Below, piece after piece: positions 46,566-58,400 of a DNA stretch of 64,000 bases. The notes beneath the pieces are model-generated. The model ran no database searches, was not told where the DNA came from, and worked only from the letters and a program-made list of their open reading frames with translations. The stretch is from Phanerochaete sordida. Taxonomy: Eukaryota; Basidiomycota; Agaricomycetes; Polyporales; Phanerochaetaceae. Position numbers and translations under genes: made by a program. The DNA is taken from NCBI GenBank assembly GCA_019973155.2, contig BPQB01000007.1, forward strand, positions 682,001 through 746,000, in the 5' to 3' direction. Position 1 is the first letter of the stretch, and every line of letters starts with the position of its first letter.

Positions 46566-48284
46566 TGTCTACGCAACTACCTCTATGCAAGGCACGTCAG
46601 ACAGTCAAATAGTCACCATTGGTAATCTGATGCCTCTCTCTTCGCAGAATTGTCATGCCAGGCCCGTCTACGTCGACGAGAGAAGAGGTAGGACCGCGCT
46701 GTTTCCCTCTGTCACCTCAATACCCAGACTGTCTATGCCATAGTGCATGACTACTGCGGACGCACCTGCGCGCAGCTGTACCAGGACAGACTTGCACGCG
46801 AAGACATGCAGTGAGTATCCCTCTCGGCTGCACCGCAGCACGAGGCCCTAACGCTTCTTGGTGAGGGCACAAGGGAACGTGCATATCATCTACCCACATC
46901 CTCGTGTCCAGCCCAGCTTTGTCGATCGCCGCGTCCAACCTAGCTTCGCTGAGCCTCTTGTACAACCCAGCTTTGTTGATCCTCGTGCCCAGCCCGACTT
47001 TGCCGTTCCTCGTATCCGGCCCGAATTTGTTGATCCTCTCGTGCAGCCCGACTTTGCTGTCCCGAGAGAATACGATGGCGTAGGGCAGACAGGCACCTCG
47101 AACAGTGTCTCGTCTGCTGACCCTCGTCGTGGTGCCTACGCGGACATGGACAACAGCGGCGGTGAGTCGCGCTCCAGGACGATGTTTGCCAGAATTATCA
47201 TATGTGATTCAGTATCGGTGCTTGAGGAGATTCCGTCTTCACAAGAGGAGTTCCAAGAAAGCAAGTGCCCGGTTAACAGCGATCCATCGATTTCCCCAGC
47301 GCTGAACACGCCCTCTAGTCTCGGTGTTCTTCCGGGCCATGTGGAAGCACCAGAACAAACCGAAGCCGAGCACGCTCGCGAAGGTGAGAGCCCAACCGAC
47401 GAGGTACCACCTGTACCTTGACAGCTGCGGCAGCTCTACAGAGTACACTCCGACGCCGCGCACCTGGCGCGCTTCCAGGCATACAAGTGCGCTGCGTGCC
47501 CGAAATACTAACACCCGCGGGCTGCACGCAAGCTGACGTCCGCGCGCCAGGACCGCGACCGGCAACGCCAGGAAGCGGTGGCACGGCACACGGCGCACAT
47601 GCCGCGTCGGCGACGACGCCGCGCGCCTCGGCTGCTGCCGCGACGCGCAGTGCGCGACGTGCCAGATCCTCCAGGTGCGCGCTGCGCCCCGCTCTCCTTC
47701 GCCGCCACGCGTGTGCTGACGCCCCCAGCACGCGTTCCGGCTGCCCCCCGCGCGCGGCGGGCGCACTGGCTTCCACCGCTTCGGCCGCGGGCTGTACACG
47801 TCGGCGACGACGTCCAAGGTGCGCCGACGCTGTCCTGATGCATCCGGGGCGCGCGACCGACTCCGCGGCTGTGCAGGCGGCGGACTACGCGACGAGTACG
47901 GCGCGCAGCTCGCCGTACGTGGCGCTGATCCTGTGCGAGGTCGTCATGGGTAGGGTGTACCCGATGGCGGTGGACGCCCGGTCTGGGGCCCAGGTGCGTG
48001 CTCGTGCGACGTGCGAAGCGGCGGGCTCAGGATGTGTGTCGTCGCGCTAGGTCCCGGGAGGATACGATTCCGTCGTCGGTGTGCCCGGGGTAACTCTGAA
48101 CTACGACGAAGCCGTTGGTACGCTATACTTTCTCCTTCAATCATTGTGGACGATGCTTACGCAAGGGGTTTTAGTCTACAGGGTAAGGTGGCCTCGTTCT
48201 GTGCGACTGCTGTAGTATTGATGTTCGCGATTGCAGGAGGACGCGATTCGACCCGAGTACCTTGTTCTGTTCGAGGTAGCTTGA
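46566..48284 (+). CDS. PARP-like ADP-ribosyltransferase with Cys-rich N-terminus
   Basis: About ten exons. Exon 1 (46566-46592) ends LCK and splices through a GC-AG intron to NCHARPVYVDE, then VHDYCGRTCAQL, giving two C-x-x-C/C-x-x-x-C knuckles. A middle region with nonapeptide repeats follows; its borders (46812-47220) are uncertain. The catalytic part runs SVFFRAMWKHQNK, LRQLYRVHSDAAHLARFQAYK, TATGNARKRWHGTRR and CCRDAQCATC, then GFHRFGRGLYTSATTSK, YVALILCEVVMGRVYPM, GGYDSVVGVPG and LNYDEAVVYREDAIRPEYLV; the stop is at 48282-48284. The His of WHGT, the Tyr of LYTS and the Glu of DEAVVY match the H-Y-E triad of PARP enzymes. The layout, with a cysteine-rich insertion after the His strand, is that of an agaricomycete protein family of unknown biological role. 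Substrate and localisation are unknown. Confidence 0.72.
46905..47073 (+). repeat. 27-bp tandem repeats encoding a nonapeptide
   Basis: About six imperfect 27-bp units in the PARP-like gene translate as nine-residue units of the form R/L-V/A/I-Q/R-P-S/D/E-F-V/A-D/V/E-P. Alternation of S-F-V-D and D-F-A-V types suggests duplication of pairs. The third unit onward is continuous with the downstream frame. Whether all units are exonic depends on the acceptor at 46916. Confidence 0.8.
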
Positions 48285-48444
48285 GGACATGTGTACAGGC
48301 CACGTCATCATCGTGCACAGCTGCGGGTATCGAAGGTATATTTAATACCAGGAGGAGACAGAGTCCCTATTACACCAAGTATCTTACAGTACAATGTGGG
48401 CAGGAACGATGCAATGAGAGACAAAGGCGAGCTCGAATCTGACA

Positions 48445-49916
48445 TCAAGCTTTCTTGCTGCGTGTCCGCTTCGCCTTCTGCGTCGTAGCCTTGTCAGGCT
48501 TGACCTCGGCGACCTACCGAACCGTTTCTCAGCATACAGACCGAACCTCTGGAGCTCGAAGACATACCTTTCTCTTTCGAGTTTCTCGCTTCGGAGTTTC
48601 CTCCTCGAGCGGCGTCAGGTCGCTTTCGTCCTCGTCTTCAGCGTCGTTTTTCTCATCAGCTTCAGAAGTTTTGACGCGGCGCCGAGATCGAGATGTGCTG
48701 CCGGCGTTTTCCTCGCTGCCGCTGAGCTTCTGGAGCTCTACGACGTATGCTGAGGTGCGTCCGCCGACGGTGACCCATTTGATCGTTGCGGGCTCACCGG
48801 AAGGCTGGCCACGGCCGTTAGATGAGATACATCTGGCATAATGAACGAAGCATACGAGTAGTAAGCTGTGTTGTTTCTTTTTGCCCTTGCCCTGCAGAGC
48901 AGCGCTCAGTTAGTCTCCCTTAAGGGCAGTCACGAGAAGGACACACCCAACGATGCTTGAACAGCCAGTCCTCCGGGAACTTCGTGTCGTCCGCGTCGAC
49001 CTCAACCGCCGTCCGGCACACCTGCTGCACCTGCTCATGCAACGCGCCGATCTCGTCGTCCGAGAGCGTGTTGCAGCGGCGCTCGGGGTGCACGCGCGCG
49101 TGGTACAGCACCTCGTCCGCGACCCAGTTGCCGACGCCCGCGCTGAAGCCCTGGTCGAGCAGCAGCGCCTTGGCGGGGCAGCTGCGCGCGCGCACGCGCG
49201 CCGCGAACGCCGCGAGCGGCGGCATGCTCAGCAGCGGGTCGAAGCCGAGCGCGGAGATCGGCGGCTCTGCGCGCGGCGCGGCCACGAGGCGCACGCGGCC
49301 GAGGCGGCGCGCGTCCAGGAAGGCGACCTCGGTTGTTGTCGAGGTGGCGGGGTCGTGCAGGTGCATGTTGAACTGGCAGATAGTGAGGGCGGGGCTGGGG
49401 CGGAAGAGGAGGGGGTTACCTTCATGAAGCGCGGAGGCCAGTCGGTCGAGGCCTTCTTCGGGGTCTCTTTGTAGTATGTGGCTAGCTGGCCCTTGACCTG
49501 CAGCATGCCTGTCATGCCAAAGTGCAGCACGGGCATTCGTCCCTTGCCGTCGAGTTCCATGTAGAAGACCTTGCCTACAGAGGGCGCAAGGTGGGTTCCA
49601 AGCGCTTCTGGGGACCGCTGCAGAAGTTGAACATACCGTACCGAGCGACATCTTTGACCGTCCTTCCCTCGAGCTCTTTCTCCTGCACAGAGTGTTCAGC
49701 GTACTTCTGGCATATTACGAAATGCGATATTGACAAATTCCGTATGAGTCGTACCCGAGAACACGATGGTGTCCTCCACCGCTGCCACTTTCGCGATCCG
49801 CCTTCCTTTGGCGATGCGTCTGAGCAGATTGACCGCTCTCTGGACCTCTTTTGCAGCCCGTGAGCTCCAGAGGATAGATACACAATATTCCGAGGCTTGC
49901 CTGGTAGCTCGGGCAT
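48445..49916 (-). CDS. Formamidopyrimidine-DNA glycosylase-like enzyme (Fpg/MutM family)
   Basis: The first exon is 16 nt and joins through a GC-AG intron (49900-49848) to give MPELPEVQRAVNLLRRI, the obligatory Fpg start with the N-terminal proline nucleophile and the Glu next to it. Further exons give VAAVEDTIVFSG, RYGKVFYMELDGKGRMPVL, HFGMTGMLQVKGQ, a segment with NMHLHD, and EVAFLDARRLGRVRLV. The helix-two-turn-helix region has DQGFSAGVGNWVADEVLY followed by ARVHP. After FKHRW come CPSRDC and a disordered basic tail (SRSRRRVKTSE, KRTRSKKA) with no complete C-terminal zinc finger. Fpg-type enzymes excise oxidised purines and nick the strand. The charged, Lys-rich tail resembles plant and fungal homologues that replace the zinc finger. 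Expected in the nucleus or mitochondria. Confidence 0.9.
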
Positions 49917-50110
49917 GTTGTTGTAGACGGTTCGGGGAGAGTCAGGTCCGGCCGCGGAGCCACAGCGTTTGGCTTGGCGCCCAGCGCCTGTATTCGGCAA
50001 GCCGCCGCTTTGTGGCGTAAGCTTTTCTCCTGGACCGTGTGCTCCTTCGCCATGCCTTCCCACCTTGTCTCCTCCTCCTCCACCCATCTCGTCCTACCTC
50101 CCTGACGACG

Positions 50111-52179
50111 ATGCCAGGAGTGCAACCCAGAAAGCCCTGGGGCCTCCGCTGGAGGAGCTCGGTCTGGTATGTCACTGCCAGTGAGTCATGTCCGCTGCTG
50201 TCGTACCACTCGCGCAGCAAGCTCACCAGGGCGTCCAGTTGTCGGACTCGGTGAGGTCTACTCGCCCAGCGCTGAGAAAGTGCTCTCTAATTTTGCTCAG
50301 GTGTAATGACCGATCTGCTGGTCTACACGATCGTCATCCCTGTGCTGCCGTTCCAGCTGGAGCGGCTCGGCTACAGCAACGTCTCCGGCCTCGTCGGCTG
50401 GCTTCTCTTTGCATACGTGGGTCCCACAATCTTTGCCCATCGCACGACCTTTTTCTCAATCGCACAAAGTCTGCAGGGCTGGTACTGTGTGCGTTATACG
50501 TGCTTACGTCCATCCGACGCGATCGGCCAAGACTGACAGACATGTGGCACACAGCAACTCCACCCATCGCCATGTTCTCTGAGCGCTACAACACCCGGAC
50601 ATGGCCATTGGTCATGGGCCAAGTGATTTTAATCGGATCGCAGATAATGCTCATGCTGGCACCCACGTACTGGCTCATGGTGATAGCCCGGATTATTCAG
50701 GGCATAAGCTCCTCTATTATCTGGGTCGTCGGCCTTGCACTTCTGTGAGTAGCGACACGACGAACTGCCGTGCCGTGCCGCATTGAACTCGGGGTTTTCT
50801 AGATGTGATACCGCCTCGGAGTCGATTGTGGGCAGTAAGTTCCAGAAATTGTGGTCTTTGCTCTTTACTGACGACGCCCTGCAGGACAGCTCGGCATAGC
50901 CATGACCGGACTATCCCTAGGGTCCGCCACCACCACACCTCTAACCGATGTCCTCGCACGCTGACACTAAACACAGGATGCTCGTAGGCCCCCTCGCAGG
51001 CGGCCTGCTCTACCACCGCTTCGGCTTCCACGGCCCAGGCATCCTCGCGATCATCGCCACCGCCGCCGACCTCGTCGGCCGCCTGCTCATCATCGAGCGC
51101 AAGGACGCGATCGCGCACGGCGTCGACCCCGCCGCCGACCCCAGGGCCGACGAGGAAGCGACGGTGCAAGAGGGCCCCGCGAGCGACAACGACAACAAAG
51201 AAGAGAAGCCGCCCGCGGCCGAGGGCACGCTCGCGGGCCTCGCCCCGCTGCCTCCGCCGCAAACGCAGCAAGAACAGCACGCACCCGCCGCACCCGCCAC
51301 GCCGCGCCTCTCGCTCCTCGGCGTCGTGCGCAAGCTCGCGACGTCGAAGCGCGCGCTGACGGTCATGCTCGGGAGCACGATCTACGGCATGTCGTACGCG
51401 AGCCAGGAGCCCGCGCTCCCGCTGCACCTGCAGGCGGTATGGGCCTTCGACTCTTCCAAAGTCGGCCTCATCTACCTCGCCGGCGTCCTCCCCACGCTCG
51501 TCTGTGCGTCGCCCCCTCTGTGACTGCTGTGCGCGGGGCTGATGCGAGGCAGCGTCGCCGCTCGCGGGCTGGCTCGCGGACACGCGCGGCGCGGAGTGGA
51601 CGCTCAGCGCCGCGCTGCTGCTCGCGCTCCCGTGGTTCGGGCTGCTCAGCGTCGACGGCCCGCTCGCGTTCTTCATCGCGATGTTCTGCCTCGAGAGTGC
51701 GTCCGCGCCCGCGCTGCGGTGGCACACCCACACTCACGTCGCCTCCAGACTTCTTCCTGGCGGCGACGGTCCCGCCGCTCACGTCGGAGCTCGCGGCGGT
51801 CGCGCGGCAGCACGACGGCATCGGCTGTAAGCCCCGCCTCCCCCTCGCCTGCCTCACGCCTCACGCCTCACCCCGCGCCCCGCAGATGCACACGTCTACG
51901 GCGCGTTCAACCTCAGCTTCGGCGTCGGCTCCGCGCGTACGTCGCCTTCCCGTCCGCTTACTATTCACATAAACTTACTTACTGACCCGCCGCGCAGTCG
52001 GGCCGGTCATCGGCGGCCAGATGTACGACCACATCCGCCGCGGCTGGGCCGCGATCTGCTACTTCTCGATCGGCGCGCTCTTCGTGACCGCGGTGCTCAC
52101 CGCGTGCTTCCTCGGCGACCGGCCGGTGCTCGCGCGCCTGCGGACGCTGCGGACGCGGCGGCAGGCTGGTGTATCGTGA
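50111..52179 (+). CDS. Major facilitator superfamily transporter (DHA1-like)
   Basis: About ten exons. The start MPGVQPRKPWGLRWRSSVWY and the first helix GLGVMTDLLVYTIVIPVLPF are typical of fungal MFS drug:H+ antiporter-1-like or vesicular amine-like transporters. Motif-like signatures: the loop after helix 2 with MFSERYNTR, then VMGQVILIGSQIMLM, ARIIQGISSSIIWVVG, GMLVGPLAGGLLYHRFG (motif C-like G-x-x-x-G-P-x-x-G-G) and GPGILAIIATAADLVGRLL. A cytosolic loop of about 90 residues, rich in Glu, Pro and Ala, separates the two halves. The second half includes LTVMLGSTIYGMSYASQEPA, GLIYLAGVLPTLV, FNLSFGVGSA and GPVIGGQMYDH. The last residues are Arg-rich (RLRTLRTRRQ). Transport substrate cannot be told from sequence. 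It diverges from the Fpg gene at 194 bp. Confidence 0.85.
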
Positions 52180-52487
52180 TTTTTGTTTCTTGGATGTGCA
52201 TCGCCCGGCTAGACCACCACGACTCAGAAGTACAGCGCGCTATGCGCGCGGGGAGGATATATAATACATGGTACAGACTACGGAGGGACAGTGGTGTACG
52301 CTAAGGAACCGGAGGGGCGAAAACGAGAGATGTAGGCTAGATTTTCCGTGGTGGCGCACATCTAAGATACAGGGGACAACAGCAGAGAGCGCGAGGTGCA
52401 ACGATAGGGGGCTGTGCGGGCGATGGAGGTATACAAGAAAGAAAGCAAAATGACAGGCGTGAATGTGTCGTAAATAGCGGCATAAAG
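52180..52487. other. Intergenic region between convergent genes
   Basis: AT-rich 3' flanks of the MFS transporter (+) and the histidine kinase (-); TATATAATACAT near 52256. No gene seen. Confidence 0.55.
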
Positions 52488-55400
52488 TTACGAAGCAGTG
52501 GGTGGTATAGGGCCTTGCGGCGCGGATGGGGGTGTCCCGAACATAGTCAACAGTTGGATCAAATCGCCTAAAGGGCAGTGTCAGACCGACGTCCGTGCGA
52601 CGAGAAGAAGGGTGCGTACTTCGTTTGAGCGGCTTGCTCCGGAAGTTGTTCATTCCTGCACTCAGGCAGAGCTGCTTGGTTGACTCTTGGCAGTCTGCGC
52701 TGAGAGCAACAACTACGGGCGGCGTCAGCACGGCATCATGCCTCGTACGGGACGAAACTTACTTGGAAGCGAAACCGGTACGCGACGCTTATTCTCGAGG
52801 ATGCGTATTCGCTTGCATGCCTCCACGCCATCGCATATTGGCATGTCTGAAATGTCCGTCAGCATGGAATTGCAGCTGAGCTGATCATTGGAAACTTACG
52901 GTGGTCGAATAGAGCGACGCTGAAGTAGCCTGGCCCGCGAGATTCCCATTCTGAGAAGATTCGGTCAGACGACATGGACGTGTAGCACAGGGGCTCCTAC
53001 ACACCTGCTATGGCCTCCTCGCCATTAGACGTTGCGACAACGTTGAAATCAAACTTCTCCAGTTGCTTGATGAGCAGCTTCTGTGCGACAGGGTTATCTG
53101 CGCGGAATATCAGCCAGGGACCTAGAGGAAGCGAGCGTGGCACGTACCTTCAGCAATCAGGACGTTGCCGTACAGCGTCCGAGCCTCCAACGCCTGCTGC
53201 TCTTCTGCCTGACCCGAAGCTCCAGTCGTGATGATCTGCTTCTGGCCCGGATTCTTGAGGGTACCAAGGGTCTGCAGCAGTCGCGCTGTCCGCGGCGGCT
53301 TCGTCATCCGCACAACACCCGGTATGTCACTTGAGAAAATCGTGTGGCCGGTGAGTGCGTCGGTGGTGGGGGTATACAGATGGACGATCTTGGTATCGCG
53401 GAACGGGTCGCCGGGGAACTGGTGGAGGTACCGACAGAGCTCGTCTGCACGCCGTTCCGACTGCTCGTCGAGGATAATGAAGTCAAGGGGGGAGCGGATA
53501 TTGCTAGCTTCGAGGAAGAAGGCGTGCGCTTCGTCGACAGAAGATACCGAACTGACGTAGAAGCCGCCGAGCATGGTACTGAGAAGGGAATGTGTCGCCG
53601 GCGATTGAGACGCAACCAGCACGCGAAGTGGTTGTGGAACCATAAGCTGGGCCTTGAGGCGGCTGATGTCCGCTAAAGCCTAGAAGACGGAAGCTCAGTC
53701 TGAGACAGACACTTCAGCAGAACGTCAAACACTAACCTCTCGGGATTCTTGCGAGTCGCATATCTTGACGGGGATGGTGAACCAGAACATGGAGCCAACT
53801 CCGAGCTCGGATTGCACGCCAATGGCACCGCCCATGAGCTTTACCAGCTGGCGTGAGATCGATAAGCCCAGCCCAGTGCCTCCGAACCGGCGAGTGGAAG
53901 AATTATCGGCTTGCTGGAATGGTACGAACAATAGATCTACGTCGCTGGGGATCTCGTGAGCGCATAGTGATCTGCGCACACATTAGAGCTTACCTTGGGC
54001 TCAATCCAATACCAGTATCCCTGCATCATTGTGTCAGTGTCGCTTCGCATGAATGAAGATATAGGAACTCACTGTATCACAAACTTCAGGTTAACCTCTC
54101 CAGCGGCGGGCATCGAGTTCCGGTCAACACCGCAGGTGACCCTGACAAATCCACTGGCTGTGAATTTCACTGCGTTGCCGATGAGGTTCATGAGAACTTG
54201 TCGTATACGAGCGTAGTCAGCGGTCACCCCTGGAGGAAGGTCAGCCGTGTCGCGACAGAGGGCCCATGGAAGAAAGACGTACATGGTGGAACGTCGGGCT
54301 CGATATCGAACGAGAGATCTAACTTCTTCGCAGCCATCGGCAGTAAGAGCTCCATGCAATCTGCGATGATGTTCTCCACTGGGAACGGCGAGAACTCGAG
54401 CTTCAGTGCCGACGCTTCAAGCTTGCTGTAGTCCAAGATCGAGTCGATGATCTGAATCGATAGGTCAGTACCGGCCTCGGACACTACTGAGTGATACTCA
54501 CCTTCAAGAGAAGTTCGCATGACTGCTTCGCGGTCGTTACTACCGTGCCAAGAGCGAGTAAGCGACGGCTAGCGAACTGATCATTCCGCGACTCACCAAT
54601 CTCTCGCTGCCCGGAATTGAGCTCGGTCCCGCTCAAGATATCCAGCAACCCATAGAACGAGCTGAAAGGAGTGCGCAGCTCGTGGCTCATGGATGCCAAG
54701 AAGTTGCTCTTGATCTACGCCGACATGTAAGTTTCACACTCTATCACAACGAACCAGCGACGTACCTTGGTAGCCTTCAAAGCGTCTTCCCGACTCTTCC
54801 GCGCGGCCTCTAGCGCCTCCTTTTGGATGGCGATCATCTTCAGGTTCTCCCGAGTGCCAGCCTGGACGGATCGGAAGAGGAGCGCGTTGGCTATGCCGAC
54901 ACTGGCTTGCTCGCACAGCAAGCTTAGCACAGTGACGGTGTTCGGAGAGAAGGTGTACTTTGACGCTAGATATACCGCGCCAAAGGTCTGCCCACGATTG
55001 CTGAATATCGGGAGGCAGATGATCGAGCGGTGCAGACTTTCTCGTGCTTCAGAGGAGAACCGCGGCTCTGCCGAGACGTCTTCCAAAAACATTCGCGCCT
55101 TCGTGTTTAGTGCTAATGAGCAGGGTTAGCTACTGCGCCTTGCCACCACGAAGTGCGACCTACCGTGTTGGATGACAGCTCTCTGAAGCGGGTCTGGAAT
55201 CGCTCTGACGGGTATAGGGTTCCTTCAGGTGCGATTAGAGATAGTCGTCGCGCCTAGCTAGAGGACTTACTCATGCACTTGGCAAGATTCCGGGGGTATC
55301 ATACTTGTAGCGACGGTGTAGTCTCCTGCTTCCCGAGCTATGACGACACATGTGCTCTGGCTACCAGAGTTTTCTGCATGCAAGGTTTAGCGAAGTCGAA

Positions 55401-58400
55401 GCAGAAAATCTCCGCAAGGCGCTTACCTGTGACGATCTCCGTGAGTCGTTGCAGGGCGAGCGACAAGTTAATGTCCCTCGATATCTCTCGGCTCCACTTA
55501 AGAATGGAGGCCAGGTCTGCAGCGGTCAGCTTGTTGATTACGTCTTCGTCCGTCGGGCTCGTCTTGGCTGTCGCGGGGAAGAGCTCGTCCTCCGAGTCGG
55601 TGACGGACGGTGGGCTTGCGCTGATCATGACATTGTCTGTCTGGACGGCTGCGTCGGCCGAGAAGATATGGCGCTTGAATGCGAGCTGGACACGGTCGTC
55701 GAGCAAGGACGCCATGTAACTCCTGAAGAAACAACGAGAAGGGGTGAGAAGGTGGCAAGGGCCAGGTGAGGGCCAGGCACGTACGCAATGCCCCTGGCGC
55801 CCCATTGCGACTGCCGGGACATGCCGCGACGTTGCAGCTCTCCACCAAGCCCCTCGACTCCACAGCGAACAAAGTGGCTACCCTGAAGGAACAGGGCCCA
55901 GCCCTCTTCCAGCAGCCAGTCGTTGTTCACCGCCAATTTCACGGCTACGTCATAGAGCTTGAACGCATCCGGGCTGTTCAGAAGCGACGCCATCTCCGCA
56001 TCCACAAGGGCGACCCATGTGCTGTTGTTCACAGGGCTCGGCGACAGCCACTTCCTGATGTAGTTCTGGTTCGCGTCGATCTGGCGCATGTACCGAGCGT
56101 ACTGCTCCGGGCTGAGCTCCCCTTTGCGGATGCAAGAGATGAGCGCCAGGCTGTGGAAAAACAGTGCGTAGCGCGAATGGCGGTGACTGCGGAGCATTCG
56201 TCAGTAGCGCTCAACGTCTTGTTGGGAAACCGGCTTACTTTGGATGTTTGTCACGAGTCTCGAAGACAAAGAAGCCGTGCTCTGCCGCTGCCTCATGGAA
56301 GCCGAGACAGAACAACGCGGCAACCTTGAACGAGTTGTACCAGTTCATTGCCAGGACGTAGTTTCCCGATTGGGCTTCGCTGATGGCCAGGAATTCCTTC
56401 TCGCTGAACTCATCCGTGTCGAAGATGGTGTCAGACGAAGACGCGATGGTCTGTCCAGCATACGCGCGGACGATATTCAGATGAGCTTGACAAAAGACGA
56501 TCAGGTCACTGTTCTGCGACCACAATGTGACGTCGTTCAGGCTCTGCAGGTGGTGTGAGTCGCGTTGCATGTCATATGCGTACACTACGACGCACCTCCT
56601 CGGCGGCAGTCACCAGCTCGGTTACTGTGACTGGTCAGACAGGTTTGAAGGAGAGGCCAGAAGTACGACGTACAATGCTCGCAAATGAAGAGTCGGCATT
56701 GAACAAGATGCAAGCTGGAGAAGCTGCAATACAGCCTGTCACCCGCGCTCTGGCCGAACTTAAGTGCTTGCTCCAATCGAGGGATGTTCGTACGGTAGTG
56801 AGCGCTGTCGTAACCCGACACGAGTGGGGCAAAGAGTAGCAATGCACGGCTGTTCGAACTGGGTGAGACTCGATCGCACACTAGCGAATTGGGTATCATA
56901 CCATTTCTCATGACTGGAGCCGTACTGATCTGCCAGACGCAGGGCGAGCTTGCCGAGGTCGGCAGAGAAACGGTACAATTCTCGCCTTTCTGCGGCGGCT
57001 TCCGCTTCATCAGTATCTGACTAACAGCAAATTCACAACTACTCACCAGCGAGGGCCCAGAAGAAGCCGAGAGCGGTGCCCGGACACATCCCGGCCCTAT
57101 ACCAAAGTCGTGTTAGATGACAGACGTAGAGGGGCTCCCCAAAGCTCAACATACCGTAACGCGAGCCGAATGGTCTATACACAAAAGTCAGGACGTGGTG
57201 TACAATGTATTAGGACTGTGTCACATACCGTCAACCCTATGATATCCGCGAACCCTTCGCCCGCGCTCCAGTACGCATTTGCGCCTGCGTCATTCAAGAG
57301 GGAGATTGCCAGGTCCGTGCGGGCGTCGCGCGCCCGCGGGATCGCGAGGATCTCCTCGAAGCCGACCGCGAGAATCTCGTTCTTAACGTCCTCAAACATC
57401 TGGTCCGCTTCACGGCGCGACGGCGTCGCATTAACATCCACACCGAGGAGGTGCAGGCCATGGATCGTGTCGCGGAGTGCGCCCGTGTAGTTCCCACGCA
57501 TGAAGTAGTTGCGCGATCGGATGCGGAGGATCTGCGCCTTGTTCTCGGGCTCGCCGGTGCGTGACATGCACTCCGCGATGTAGAAGTCGGAGCTTGCGTA
57601 GTCGCCCTTCCACGTTGAAAGCTCCGCGAGTTTGAGGTACAGGGACATGGTCCGCTCCGGGTGTGACCTCCAAGGGTCGTCGTCGAGGAGAGATATCGCA
57701 TTCAAGAAAGCTTGAAGTGCCAACTAAAAGCGGTTCCATCCATGAACACAGTACATGCGTTTCAAACGCAAAATAAAATACCTCGTGCGCCCCTCGCGCC
57801 CTAGCAGAGTCACCCGCATCGATGGACAGATCCAACAGCTCGTCTCTCCGAGGGTGGTCTCGCAGGAGTGGCAGACACCTTGAGTATACGCATTAGCCGT
57901 CGTTCAGTGGAGAAGACACCGACGTACTGCTTGGCATGCTCCGCAATGCGGTAGATATCAGGAATGGGCTCGTGCATCATCATCATGATAATCCGGAACG
58001 ACATCTTCGCAATAGACCCCTCCGGCAGGGCCTGCGCCTCTGCTTGGGCAGCTTGACGATACCGGTCGTGCGCGAAGCTGCACATGTCGCGCGCACGCTG
58101 GACAAGCCAGCCCTCGTGGATCGCGAGCTGCAGGCCTCGCATCGAGCCGCGCGTCGTGCTGGGCGAGGCGTCGTTTGGACCCATCTGTGATACCGCCCTC
58201 GTGACGTTCGACAGACCATCAGTGTCGTCGTCGCTGCTGCTTCCGCTGTCGTCCCAGTCCATCATGAAGGCAACTTCAGTGACTTTGAATCTGGACAAAC
58301 GGTCACGGTCAGACCATGATGCAGACGAAAACTATAGGAACACTCACGTTGACCCGAAGAAAGAAGCCCAGACGAGGTATTTCTTAGCGTCCTCGTCCAG

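Noticed and set aside
47239..47817. Minus-strand 192-aa frame with a hydrophobic stretch, considered as a membrane protein
   Set aside because: The plus strand here encodes PARP-like exons with conserved motifs and good splice sites.
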